From: Lachnospiraceae bacterium
Lineage (GTDB): Bacteria > Bacillota > Clostridia > Lachnospirales > Lachnospiraceae
Assembly: GCA_024692885.1 (NCBI GenBank)
Contig: JAILLZ010000007.1
Coordinates: 1 to 32,534 of the forward strand
Direction of reading: 5' to 3'
Length of the DNA stretch: 32,534 nt
Under the pieces are notes generated by a model that was not told the origin of the DNA, searched no databases, and was given only the letters and a program-made list of their open reading frames with translations. Below, piece after piece: positions 8,915 through 17,196 of the stretch (position 1 is the first letter of the stretch; the number at the start of each line of letters is the position of its first letter). The position numbers and the translations under genes are program-made.

Positions 8915-9721
8915 TTATATGTTTACAGATGGTGCATTCAACGTAATATTTGAGCCGCTCTTCACGAAAACACTTCCTCCGGATGCCTCTATGGACACCG
9001 ACTGACCCTTGATTGATGTGTTTCCGTCACTGGTTATTGAAAGCATCTGACCTGCCTTAACGTTCACGTTGCTGCCCTTGATGGTAATGTCGTTTTTCTT
9101 TCCGTTGATTACTATCTCGCAATCGGAAACCTTGACGGTGAATTTGTCGTCACACTCGATGTTGATACGGCTGTTTTTTGTGTCATATATCATCTTTGTG
9201 GTTTTTGTTTTATCAGCAATTGTTATCTTTTCGTTTTCATTGTCCAGTTCTATCTGATGGCTCTTCTTTGCCGTCTGAATCTGGATTTTGTCCTTTTCTC
9301 CGTCATACCCCGTATCCACAAAGGTCAGGGTTGAACCGTTTCTCGTGGTAATCTTTTTGTACACGTTATTTGCATCCACGGCTCCCTTCTCGAACTTGTC
9401 TCCCTCTCTCGGAACACAGCCTATAACGTAAGGGCGCTCGATATTTCCGTACTCGAAAGCCACCAGCACCTGATCCCCTATCTCAGGCAGGAAATAGTGT
9501 CCCCAGTTTTTACCTGCTGAAGGCATGGCTACACGGCACCATTGAAGCACATTTGCATCATCCTCCCTCGATGTTATGGCCACACAGACGCGCCCCGGGA
9601 AATTCTCGTTATAGTTTTGTATCACTTCGCCGATCATTACCCCGAATATTCGGTTGTCACCGGTCTCTGTTTTTTGGACATCTCGTTTGACCATGTCGGA
9701 TAAGGTGTCATAAAGTGCCAT
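8915..9721 (-). CDS. Baseplate spike protein (gpV/gp5/VgrG-like, Afp8/Pvc8 C-terminal part)
   Basis: 268 residues. Residues 20-115 form the OB-fold typical of phage baseplate assembly protein V and VgrG, with 'PGRVCVAI', 'WCRVAMPSAGKNWGHYFLPEIGDQVLVAFEYGN' pattern and PYVIGCV. From about 130 onward there is a long run of short strands (ITIKGSNVNVKAGQMLSIT and similar) typical of the trimeric beta-helix needle. The protein ends in NITLNAPSVNI without an effector domain. Unlike VgrG and many CIS proteins, the gpD-like hub is a separate upstream gene. The tip is probably capped by the DUF4280 PAAR-like protein encoded further upstream. AAGGAG provides the ribosome site. Confidence 0.92.
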   Translation of the reverse strand: MALYDTLSDMVKRDVQKTETGDNRIFGVMIGEVIQNYNENFPGRVCVAITSREDDANVLQWCRVAMPSAGKNWGHYFLPEIGDQVLVAFEYGNIERPYVIGCVPREGDKFEKGAVDANNVYKKITTRNGSTLTFVDTGYDGEKDKIQIQTAKKSHQIELDNENEKITIADKTKTTKMIYDTKNSRINIECDDKFTVKVSDCEIVINGKKNDITIKGSNVNVKAGQMLSITSDGNTSIKGQSVSIEASGGSVFVKSGSNITLNAPSVNI

Positions 9722-9747
9722 CTGTTATTCTCCTTAAGTTGTATTAT

Positions 9748-11352
9748 TTATAAAACTGCATTTGCATCAAACTCCACTGCCGGCGCCTTTGCTGTTATTC
9801 TGGTGATATATCCGTTTTCCGTATCATAGATATGTCTGACGCTAGTCACATAAAAATTGTTGCTTACGCCCTCGCCGAAGGATGTCACGCATATGAATCT
9901 TCCCGGCATCATCTCAGGCAGCCCCACCATTTCCATCTCAAGAGTACCGAAACGGTAAGAAATCTCATCTGCTATCGCCTTTGCCCTATCCTCGGCATCC
10001 TCCTTTGAAAAAAGGGTTGAATCCACGTAAACATATTTTGCGTTTGATACTATCTGTTTTGTCTTGCTACCCATGGAAAGCTTGGTTCCTATTTTTTGAG
10101 AACTCGATATAAGTGCCCCCTTTGTAGGGTTTGTTGCTCTAACCTCCACCTTCCCCACCTGTGTGGTAAGGTCGTACTCTATATCAAGAGCCTTTATGCC
10201 GTTATCACTGTTTAGAGTGATGAGCAAAGGTTTTATCGACTTTGCTTTTCTGAAATATGGTTTTCCCGCAACAACAAAAAATTCGTAATCATAACGTTTT
10301 GCTACCTTAATGACAAACTCGTAATCGCTCTCATCCACCATCTCAATGGTTTTTTCACGGGCCGGTTTTATAACTCCCGGCTTTGGAGTAGGCTTTCCCG
10401 GAGGCGCCGTGAGTGCGAGGGCTGCTTCCGCAGCCTCCTCTGCAGCCTTTTTGGCTTCCATGGCCTGCTTTATGGTCTCCTTAATCTGAGCCTCGGTCTC
10501 CTTTGCCTGTTTTATGGTATCCATAACGGTTGTTACCGTATCCGTAACCCTGTCTATGGTGTTCATGGCTGTCTGAGCTGCCTCCATGATACCTGCTGCT
10601 CCCGGAACGGATGCTACAGCTACACCGGCAGCTGTTCCCGCAGCGGTCTTTGCCGCATATTTAGCCTTTTCCGCAGCCTCAGATGCCGCTGTATCAAGGG
10701 CTTCGCCAAGACCGCCTATTATACTGTCCGTTACCTTGTCGGAAAGCGCTGCCCCCGCCTGTTGGATTGCTGCCTGCTGTGCCGCCTCCACGGCTGCCGC
10801 TGCAGCTCCAGCTGCACCCTGCTTTTTATCCGGCGAATCCTCTATCGTGTTTTCGAGGTCAGGTGCATATTCGGAAAGAAGTCCCGAATATCTGGAGTCG
10901 CCAAGAAGTGTCTTTACCGCATCCGAGTAATATTCGTCTTCCAGCTGCATCGACCTTTTTCCCGCCATCATCATTGCCTTGATATCGAGGGCCGTGACCT
11001 CGACGCACGCCGGGCTTTCCGTATCCACATGAAAAGCCACCTTGGCTATATAGCCCACAAAAACCATGGTTTCCTTCGCCTCATAGCCCACAGAGATTTC
11101 CACGGTGGCTCCGAGTTGAATAATCTTTGAGAATTCATCTGTTTTAAACTTATGATTCTCGGCATCGTAGGTTTCAAAAACCATGAAGGTTGCAATCGAA
11201 GCCTCGTAATTGCAAGTGTTCTCTATAACCACATTGCCCAGAAACAGTTTGCTGTCCCTAATGGAAGTACCGTTTATGACAGCATTTGCTCTAGGCCCCA
11301 CGAAATTTCCGTATTCTTTTTGTAAGGTTTCGTATTCGAATTCCGCTCCCAT
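9748..11352 (-). CDS. gpD-like baseplate hub protein with Ala-rich insertion
   Basis: The ATG at 11352 is preferred (534 aa), since GGAG sits 5 nt upstream and the longer track start at 11517 would overlap the previous gene by 118 nt. Residues 1-150 are the first hub domain (LFLGNVVIEN, VFVGYIAKVAFHVDTE, VEVTALDIKAMMMAGK). The gpD pattern continues at about residue 335 with DESDYEFVIKVAKRYDYEFFV and ends with a SEKIG-like stretch and RFGTLEMEMVG...PGRFICVTSFG. Between them, residues ~170-330 are an Ala-rich, helical and partly hydrophobic insertion with a glycine-zipper-like stretch and a Pro/Lys-rich tail, not part of the usual fold. The hub joins tube and spike in phages and CIS. Confidence 0.85.
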   Translation of the reverse strand: MGAEFEYETLQKEYGNFVGPRANAVINGTSIRDSKLFLGNVVIENTCNYEASIATFMVFETYDAENHKFKTDEFSKIIQLGATVEISVGYEAKETMVFVGYIAKVAFHVDTESPACVEVTALDIKAMMMAGKRSMQLEDEYYSDAVKTLLGDSRYSGLLSEYAPDLENTIEDSPDKKQGAAGAAAAAVEAAQQAAIQQAGAALSDKVTDSIIGGLGEALDTAASEAAEKAKYAAKTAAGTAAGVAVASVPGAAGIMEAAQTAMNTIDRVTDTVTTVMDTIKQAKETEAQIKETIKQAMEAKKAAEEAAEAALALTAPPGKPTPKPGVIKPAREKTIEMVDESDYEFVIKVAKRYDYEFFVVAGKPYFRKAKSIKPLLITLNSDNGIKALDIEYDLTTQVGKVEVRATNPTKGALISSSQKIGTKLSMGSKTKQIVSNAKYVYVDSTLFSKEDAEDRAKAIADEISYRFGTLEMEMVGLPEMMPGRFICVTSFGEGVSNNFYVTSVRHIYDTENGYITRITAKAPAVEFDANAVL

Positions 11353-11399
11353 ATCTTCTCCGTGTCCGTCCGAAATACTTATGTTAAACAAAAAGATGT

Positions 11400-12278
11400 T
11401 TACAATCCCAAAATATTCTGAGCATTCTGCGTCCAATTCGGTCCGAGCGATGTCTTTCCGTTTGTGAATGCTTTCTTGTAGTACTCCATCCAAGGTCCCT
11501 TTTCCTTGCCGTTCCATACAAGTACAGGGTTATTTGCATCTGCCAAGATTATCAATAGCTCTATGGTGGCTCTTGTAGGGTGACCGTTCGGATCGAATAT
11601 TGTATATGTGGAATTTGCACTGGTCAGTATTCCCGTATATGTCATGTCGCCCCAATAGAACGACACCATTCTCGTGTAATTGTTTCGAAGCATGGCTGCA
11701 AACATCTCCACGTCCCTTTGAATGGATCCGGATTCACCGTCCGTAAGCCATGATTCCGCCGATTCCAAATATGATTTTCCCGCATCAACCAATGATGAGT
11801 TCACACCCGGAATGCTGATTCCCATTGAAATCTGACTTGATATAGTCCTGTCCACAATAAGTGGAATTCTAAGCTCCAGGTTTGCCTGTCGAGTCTGGAA
11901 TGTAACCTGGATTCCCTTTGAACACTCGTTCATCGGAACCTCGGCAGTACCATGACCGGTCAGTGATATTCTGTTTGGATTAAAAAGCACTTCATAGCGC
12001 AAGAATTTTGTTCCGTTTTTTGCTTTTCTTGATGAAGAGCCCAAAACATCTCTCATGGTTCTTGCCATTGTGGCTTCAACCTGCTCAGTCACCTTCTTTT
12101 GAAGCTTTTCCGGATCAAGTCCCATGGACGCAAGCTGAAGTTCTGTTGAACTCTTTAAAGCCTGCCTCTTTGTATCTATTTCTTTTCCGACTTCACGCTG
12201 GTCCTCAAACTCTAGGATTGCCTTATCAAGCATTCCCGGAATGATGCCGGCGAAATTGCTCTTAAAACTATTAGACAT
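11400..12278 (-). CDS. CIS tube-domain baseplate adaptor protein, copy 2 (Afp7/Pvc7-like)
   Basis: 292 residues. Residues ~95-275 show the contractile injection system tube-protein fold seen in LysM-type adaptor proteins: YEVLFNPNRISLTG, a repeated strand pattern LELRIPLIVDRTI, VSFYWGDMTYTGILTSANSTYTIFDPNGHPTRATIELLI. The 'WG....F.G.l.....YT.Fd..G.P.RA.v' pattern is the family hallmark. The first 90 residues are helical and charged. I see no LysM domain at the C-terminus, where phage relatives often carry one. It shares the family with the gene just before it, so the two probably form successive rings linking tube to hub. AAGGAG ribosome site upstream. Confidence 0.8.
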   Translation of the reverse strand: MSNSFKSNFAGIIPGMLDKAILEFEDQREVGKEIDTKRQALKSSTELQLASMGLDPEKLQKKVTEQVEATMARTMRDVLGSSSRKAKNGTKFLRYEVLFNPNRISLTGHGTAEVPMNECSKGIQVTFQTRQANLELRIPLIVDRTISSQISMGISIPGVNSSLVDAGKSYLESAESWLTDGESGSIQRDVEMFAAMLRNNYTRMVSFYWGDMTYTGILTSANSTYTIFDPNGHPTRATIELLIILADANNPVLVWNGKEKGPWMEYYKKAFTNGKTSLGPNWTQNAQNILGL

Positions 12279-12290
12279 AGGACATTCTCC

Positions 12291-13055
12291 TTATCTGTAT
12301 GAGCTCATGTACTCATTCTTTCTGAAGACCTTCTTTATAACGTTATCCCAATACTTCTGATCTTCTTTGTCATTTTGATCGTAGATATGCTGAAGAGTCA
12401 TTCCGACTTTGGCGTAGATCGGATTTCCATCCTTGTTGAACATCGTGTACTCAACATTTACGTCCATCAGCTTTCCTCTGAAAGCCATGTCTCCCCACAT
12501 AAAAATCATATCCTGGGTCGCCTTGTTGTTGATGAGTCCAAGAAGTCCCTGCACCTGATTTATTACGCTGAAAGGACCGCCCGCCAAATCCTTGGCTAAA
12601 TCGTAAATCGTCTCAACATTGAACCCCATAGATGTCATATCAAAGGCATCCTGATTGTTGATATTCTCTATTATCAACTCAAAACTCATCTGCGTCTGAG
12701 AGATAAGCTGTGATGCCTGGGTTACATTGTTGCTTCCGATAAGATATCCGCCGCTTCCTTTACCTGTTGTATTCAGCTTTATCGATGAAGGATTGTACTG
12801 CACCTCAAGCGGAATGTATCCCTCGGTGGAAAAGCTGTTATTCTCCCCCATAAGAGACTGCAGACTGCTCATTCTTGCAGTTGCCTGCTTGTAGGATTCC
12901 TTTGCCTTACTTATCGCCGAAGTGGCAGCCGCAAAGGCATTTTGTCCCGCAACGTCATCCGCCTCTGTTCCCGTTATGCTGTTGTAATCCTTGATACACA
13001 GTATCGCTTTATTGACATTACCTACCGCGTTTTGCAAAGTATCCAGAATTGCCAT
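12291..13055 (-). CDS. CIS tube-domain adaptor protein, copy 1
   Basis: 254 residues in the same family as the following gene. Diagnostic segments are IPLEVQYNPSSIKLNTTG, MSFELIIENINNQ, and MIFMWGDMAFRGKLMDVNVEYTMFNKDGNP followed by AKVGMTL. These match the N-terminal domain of Afp7-like tube/baseplate adaptors, which have the same beta fold as tube subunits and start tube assembly. The N-terminal ~75 residues are Ala-rich and helical. No LysM is seen. It starts 5 nt after the stop of the 832-aa coiled-coil gene, and the stop is 12 nt before the second copy. Confidence 0.8.
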   Translation of the reverse strand: MAILDTLQNAVGNVNKAILCIKDYNSITGTEADDVAGQNAFAAATSAISKAKESYKQATARMSSLQSLMGENNSFSTEGYIPLEVQYNPSSIKLNTTGKGSGGYLIGSNNVTQASQLISQTQMSFELIIENINNQDAFDMTSMGFNVETIYDLAKDLAGGPFSVINQVQGLLGLINNKATQDMIFMWGDMAFRGKLMDVNVEYTMFNKDGNPIYAKVGMTLQHIYDQNDKEDQKYWDNVIKKVFRKNEYMSSYR

Positions 13056-13060
13056 ACAAA

Positions 13061-15559
13061 CTATACTCCTCTCCTGCTTCTTTCATTGGCGAGTCGCTTT
13101 TCTATCTGCCTGTACACCTTGTCTGAAATCGAATTCATCTTTCTGGTCATTCCCTCATCTATGAGTTCTTCCAGACGTCTTTCCTGATCAATTAGTTTTT
13201 TGTCAACTATGTTGCTTATGACTCTTTCATCTTTTTCGTGATGTTCTTCCACTGTATGATGTTCAACTGTTTTCGTGTTGGTTGTTCTGCTTCTCTGCAA
13301 TGCCTCCAGAGTCTCTTCATCAATAGCGGTTTCAGTGGTTTTATGAACCAGAGAAAGGTTTTCAACCGCTCTCTCCATCTTTTCCGATGCTCGTCTCTCC
13401 GTAGTATGAACCTGCCTTGCTTTTGCAAGTTCTCTTTCCAGAGTGTTTTTTATAAAACCTTCCGTCTCACGAATATTTTCCTCAGAGTCTCTTATCTCGT
13501 TTTGTATCAGCCTGTTTTCTCTGAGATGCTCCGTCGTGGCACGGCTTACTTCATTCTCGTAAAACTCTCTGTTTTCGCTTTCAGTGAGATTATTAAGCTC
13601 ATGTCTTTCATTTTCCTCTATAAGCTGATTTAAGCTGTTTTCCTCAGAGGTCCTAAGCTGCCTTTCCGTCTCCGAAAATGAGGTCTTAAATTGCTCCAGG
13701 TTGTTTATTTTCCGGTGTTCAGCCTCACGAAGTGTTTCTTCTCTCTCGGTGAATTCACTTTGATTTAAAACGTCCTGTCTCAAATGCTCTATCGAAGCCC
13801 TGTCTGTTTCGTTTTGATATACTTCATTAGACCTGTTCTCGGTAAGATTGTTAAGATTCCTTCTCTCATTCTCCTGTCTTCTGTATTCCCTTATATTCTC
13901 ATCCGAGATTTTCAGCTGCCTTTCAACTTCGCGATATGAATTTTCAACCTGGCGACTGTCATACAAAAGAGAACCTATGTCATTCTTTGTAATCTGCACT
14001 CCCTCCGGAATAATCTCCGGATGCTCCAAAAACTGCTGGATAAGAGTGAAAGCGTCAGGAGACTGGGTAAGTACGAGTTCACCTCTTTTTCTTTCGTACT
14101 CCTTCCTTCTCTCATCGGCCTTAATTCCTTCCTCACGGTATTTCTGCATGAATACCTCGGGACTTTTTAGAGCCTCCTTCTGTGCCTCCTCTATCTCTCT
14201 TCTTGTCTTTCTTGGGATGGATGCCTCATAATTTCTTGTCAGAGCATGCAGATGAGCTTCATAAGTAGCTCTCATCTGACGATTGTTTTCCTCAATATTC
14301 TGAGTGAGCTGCTGACGAAGCAAATTGTTTTCTGTTCTGCTTAAAGATGCATCTGTTCTCTCTGAAACAAATGTATTCTCCGCTATTTCATCACCTTTGA
14401 TATTTGTGATATCCGACGCGTTAAAAGCATTTTCATATGTATTTTGAGAAACGCTAAACTCCTCGCTGTCGTTCGTTTCAACAACATAGTTTAGGAGTTC
14501 GCTCTTTCTGGCATCGATATCCGATATCAGTTCCTCTCTGTTTATGCTTTGAAAATCCAGATTCAAAAAGCTTTCTGCATTTGTTATGCCTTCCTCAATC
14601 AAAGTCATGTTTCGGTGGAGATTTTCGGTAATCCTTTTAAAAGTGTTTTCCTCACTCCTGTAGAGGCTTTTTGCTATGGAATACCAACTGTTTTTGTATT
14701 CAAAATTCTCTTCACGCCGACTGACTGTTGCCGATCTTATCACCGACAAAAGCGCTGCCGCCGTGATACTTCTTTTTGCATCCTCCTCTGTCTCTTCCGG
14801 AAGAGCCGCCTCATTCTCATAATAATTGTCATGTCTGTAGATAAGCGGGAGTTCCTCTCCTCTGACCTCGTTTATGAGTGCCTGAAGCAAAAGCTTCTCG
14901 GCGGTTTCCTTCTGCTCGGAAATATTTATCTCGTTTTCCGTAATCTCGGAAAAGCCTTTTTCCTCCTGATAAAAATTGGATAAAACCTGATATAACGCAC
15001 CTGTCTGCAACCTTTTGAATATGGATTGATGCAGATTGTTTATATTGGTTTCATCAAAGCTTTGATTTTCTTCTTTTCTGCTCTCGGATGAGGAAATGTA
15101 TTCCTCCACCAGAGCCTTCATCTCTTCACTGTGATTCCAGTACGCATTCAGTTTTTCCGAAAAATCCCGCTGCTCGTTTTTTATATTTTCAACCCGCTTC
15201 ATAAAAGAAGCAGTTTCGGTAATTCCAAGCTTGTGCAATACATCCGTGATAAATACTCTGTCCTGATAGGTCAGGTTTACCGAATCGGACAGCGCAATAC
15301 GGTTCAAAAAATTATTTATGATCTCTATTTTTTTTGAGTTTATCTCCCTCACATTCACCGTGGAAGACATGTTTACACTGCTGCCTTCATCGAGAAGAAA
15401 AACCTCAGGTGGAGCGGTTAACAGATGAAGAAAATCCTCCCCCGTTACAGACAAATCAAAAAGCTCATAGTTTCCGATTATTCTATTGGCAAATCCTTCT
15501 CCCACAGTTGTGATGGGTGTACTTATTCTTGAGCGTATAGGTGCCTTTATTTTAAGCAT
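13061..15559 (-). CDS. 832-aa coiled-coil protein, probable tape measure
   Basis: No recognised enzyme or membrane segment. The first ~100 residues look folded (NYELFDLSVTGEDFLHLLTAP), while residues ~100-830 are Glu/Asn/Arg-rich helix with strong coiled-coil character. It lies between the tube and tail-assembly genes and the baseplate adaptor genes, which is where phages place the tape measure gene. If fully helical, 832 residues at about 1.5 A each would measure roughly 125 nm, a plausible CIS length. Two ~86-residue tandem repeats occupy residues ~546-717. GAGGT lies 8 nt before the ATG. Alternatives are a scaffold or a tube-lumen cargo adaptor. Function is inferred from position and shape only. 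Confidence 0.6.
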   Translation of the reverse strand: MLKIKAPIRSRISTPITTVGEGFANRIIGNYELFDLSVTGEDFLHLLTAPPEVFLLDEGSSVNMSSTVNVREINSKKIEIINNFLNRIALSDSVNLTYQDRVFITDVLHKLGITETASFMKRVENIKNEQRDFSEKLNAYWNHSEEMKALVEEYISSSESRKEENQSFDETNINNLHQSIFKRLQTGALYQVLSNFYQEEKGFSEITENEINISEQKETAEKLLLQALINEVRGEELPLIYRHDNYYENEAALPEETEEDAKRSITAAALLSVIRSATVSRREENFEYKNSWYSIAKSLYRSEENTFKRITENLHRNMTLIEEGITNAESFLNLDFQSINREELISDIDARKSELLNYVVETNDSEEFSVSQNTYENAFNASDITNIKGDEIAENTFVSERTDASLSRTENNLLRQQLTQNIEENNRQMRATYEAHLHALTRNYEASIPRKTRREIEEAQKEALKSPEVFMQKYREEGIKADERRKEYERKRGELVLTQSPDAFTLIQQFLEHPEIIPEGVQITKNDIGSLLYDSRQVENSYREVERQLKISDENIREYRRQENERRNLNNLTENRSNEVYQNETDRASIEHLRQDVLNQSEFTEREETLREAEHRKINNLEQFKTSFSETERQLRTSEENSLNQLIEENERHELNNLTESENREFYENEVSRATTEHLRENRLIQNEIRDSEENIRETEGFIKNTLERELAKARQVHTTERRASEKMERAVENLSLVHKTTETAIDEETLEALQRSRTTNTKTVEHHTVEEHHEKDERVISNIVDKKLIDQERRLEELIDEGMTRKMNSISDKVYRQIEKRLANERSRRGV
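13409..13924 (-). repeat. Tandem 258-nt (86-aa) repeats in coiled-coil gene
   Basis: Two adjacent copies encode similar ungapped segments: ERQLKISDEN...ENERRNLNNLTEN and ERQLRTSEEN...ENERHELNNLTES, continuing through DRASIEHLR and SRATTEHLR to matching NNLEQ and NTLER ends. The offset between the ERQL codons is exactly 258 nt. The copies have diverged at DNA level, so this is an old duplication within a coiled coil. Confidence 0.75.
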
Positions 15560-15565
15560 TCAATA

Positions 15566-16582
15566 TTACCTCGCTCTCTTATCTCCTTTTAAGAAGCTGA
15601 CCACGTCGGCTCTGTCCTTATCCTTTGAAGGTACAGTCGCATGTCTATTGTCAGTTTCGTTATCTTTCTTTTTACTGCCGTGTTCGGTGATTTTCCACGA
15701 TTTCAGCTTTGCTCTGTCCTTGTCCTTCACAGGCCTGGCTGCGCTTCTCATGTCGGATTCCGTATCCTTCGTAATATCATGCTCACCGATTTTCCATAAA
15801 CGCTGCGTTGCTCTGGCACTGTTCCACTCCGGGAAAGGATCGTTGGCGCGACTGTTCGGGTCGCTCCTTTTTTTATTCCAATCCACTATGTTCCACGGTT
15901 TCTTCACCATGTCGGCATTCGGTGTGGTGAGTGCAATCATTTCTCTGTAGGCTATGGTGGTAACCTCTTTTAAAAGACCGCTCTGCTCTGCGTTCAGTTC
16001 TCCGTATTCCTTGCCGGTAACTATGCATCCGGTAAAGGCATAAAACCTTATAAACTCGGTCTCTGTGAGAGTATCAGCAAATCCCGCTGAAGATGAGCTA
16101 ACTCTCGATACAGCTAAAATCAAAGGAAGAACCATCTCTGTTCCAAGCTGCAGAGGGTCCACCTTATCTATTCCCACATATCTTTCCACCTGAAGAGTAA
16201 AACGCCTTGTAATCGGCTTTCTTTTCAGGATTACGTAATCGTTTCGTCCGCCTTCCTGAATCTCTTCAAAATCATTTTCCTTTGTAAAAGCTCTTACGGA
16301 TCTGCACGGAGCATCAAAAACTCCTTCTACTCTCAGGAAAAAATTGAATGAAGGCGCAGGCTCTCTGTTATAGTTCCAAAAATAATCCGTAGTGAGAAGA
16401 TTTGAAAACCAGTCTGATGCCCCGGATCCTGTCTCTTCCTGATACCCGTAATTTCTGACTGACTCTGCCCTGGTGTCATCTTTAGAAACGGTTCTGCCGT
16501 CAGTGGTAGTGGCAATGTCCTTGTATTTCGGTGCATTTATAACGGATTTATTTGATTGTTGATTCTTGTTCTCATCCGCCAT
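15566..16582 (-). CDS. Second tail-tube-like protein with extended basic C-terminus
   Basis: 338 residues. The core (about residues 75-235) has tube-family features: PSFNFFLRVEGVFDAP, a KENDFEEIQEGGRNDYVILKRKPI segment and FTLQVERYVG, which resemble the tail tube/gp19-like 'F.V.V.G......F.evsG...e.i.eGG.n..v..lp' pattern. The first ~70 residues are disordered and charged. The last ~100 residues are highly basic and acidic, and hold two 34-residue repeats ending in KDKDRA. CIS typically encode more than one tube paralogue; this one may be a baseplate-proximal tube ring. The gene begins 13 nt after the DUF6760 stop, with AAAGGAGAAACT before the ATG. The C-terminal extension is not part of the usual fold. 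Confidence 0.78.
   Translation of the reverse strand: MADENKNQQSNKSVINAPKYKDIATTTDGRTVSKDDTRAESVRNYGYQEETGSGASDWFSNLLTTDYFWNYNREPAPSFNFFLRVEGVFDAPCRSVRAFTKENDFEEIQEGGRNDYVILKRKPITRRFTLQVERYVGIDKVDPLQLGTEMVLPLILAVSRVSSSSAGFADTLTETEFIRFYAFTGCIVTGKEYGELNAEQSGLLKEVTTIAYREMIALTTPNADMVKKPWNIVDWNKKRSDPNSRANDPFPEWNSARATQRLWKIGEHDITKDTESDMRSAARPVKDKDRAKLKSWKITEHGSKKKDNETDNRHATVPSKDKDRADVVSFLKGDKRAR
15607..15808 (-). repeat. Tandem ~102-nt repeats at 3' end of second tube gene
   Basis: Two copies encode WKIGEHDITK...PVKDKDRA and WKITEHGSKK...PSKDKDRA. The KDKDRA codons are 102 nt apart. The repeats are rich in Lys and Asp and look disordered, so they may form a flexible lumen-facing or docking tail. 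Confidence 0.7.
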
Positions 16583-16595
16583 AGTTTCTCCTTTA

Positions 16596-16778
16596 CTACA
16601 AGCGTCGTCCGCTCATTTCCGTGATACTCTTTTCCCTGCTTTCTCTGGAGGGTGAAAGCTCCTTGTTGATGGAGGATATTTCGCTGCACCATCGTCTGCG
16701 GTCCACATGCGGCAGTCCTGCTACCTCATCCTCCCCCCAATGGAAGTAATATGAGATGAATGCCATCTCACGGTACAT
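16596..16778 (-). CDS. DUF6760 family small protein; may be expressed by -1 frameshift from the preceding gene
   Basis: 60 residues from ATG at 16778, recognisable as DUF6760 by MAFISYYFHWGEDEV and the VDRRRWCSEISSIN segment. Family members normally begin a few residues earlier with a YP..xL-type stretch. Here the frame stays open upstream of the ATG and encodes KLYPKDE, which fits that conserved start, yet no ATG, GTG or TTG lies there in frame. AAAGG sits 5 nt before the ATG, so an ordinary start is possible. The frame is -1 relative to the tail-assembly gene, and an AAATTTT heptamer in the correct phase lies 12 nt before that gene's stop. The protein may therefore be the C-terminal part of a fusion analogous to phage G/GT. 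See the frameshift entry. Confidence 0.78.
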   Translation of the reverse strand: MYREMAFISYYFHWGEDEVAGLPHVDRRRWCSEISSINKELSPSRESREKSITEMSGRRL

Positions 16779-16798
16779 CTCATCCTTTGGGTAAAGCT

Positions 16799-17161
16799 TT
16801 AACCCTCCTCTGTAAAATTTAATGGCACCTCAAATGTCTTTCCGCAGTCCGGACATACAGCCGTAATCTTCGGTGGTTCGACATCGTTTATTCTCTGGTA
16901 CATGTCCTGGAGAAATGCCAAATCAGCCGTAAACAGTTTTTCTATGTGGGTGGCGGTTATAACCTCCACACCTTCCAAATCTGTTATGACCTTGGAAAGC
17001 ACTACTATCGTAAGATAAGACGGATTGGACAACACTCTCGGGTCTCTGGTTGCTGAGATTTCGTCACCTGCTGTGGCAAGTCTCATATGACCTTTTCTGT
17101 GAACGTTGCCTTCCTTGTCTACATACCCCTTTGGTAAAGTAAATTCATATACTGTCTCCAT
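16799..17161 (-). CDS. Phage tail assembly protein (CIS)
   Basis: 120 residues with the recognisable pattern YEFTLPKGYVDKEGNVHRKGHMRLATAGDEI, then LSNPSYLTIVVLSKVI and FTADLAFLQDMYQRIND. This is the conserved small tail assembly protein directly downstream of the tube gene in CIS clusters. Near the C-terminus it carries a single CPDCG pair, which could be half of a zinc site. By position it corresponds to the tail assembly chaperone of long-tailed phages. AAAGGGG lies 5 nt before the ATG. The 3' end contains a candidate slippery sequence that would connect it to the DUF6760 frame. Confidence 0.85.
   Translation of the reverse strand: METVYEFTLPKGYVDKEGNVHRKGHMRLATAGDEISATRDPRVLSNPSYLTIVVLSKVITDLEGVEVITATHIEKLFTADLAFLQDMYQRINDVEPPKITAVCPDCGKTFEVPLNFTEEG
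16814..16820 (-). other. Candidate -1 ribosomal slippery heptamer AAATTTT
   Basis: On the minus strand, the tail-assembly frame reads TTA AAT TTT ACA. This places A-AAT-TTT in the X-XXY-YYZ phase needed for simultaneous -1 slippage. A shift here would continue as YRGGLKLYPKDEM and run into DUF6760 with no stop. GAGGAGGG lies 4 nt downstream but no start codon follows it at a suitable distance. Not demonstrated. Confidence 0.45.
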
Positions 17162-17196
17162 ATTTTCCCCTTTCCCTCTCTAAAAATCTCTGGCAA

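Noticed and set aside
11353-11517. Longer N-terminus of the hub gene in the ORF track
   Set aside because: It would overlap the previous gene by 118 nt in another frame, and the later ATG has a good ribosome site at the start of the hub fold.
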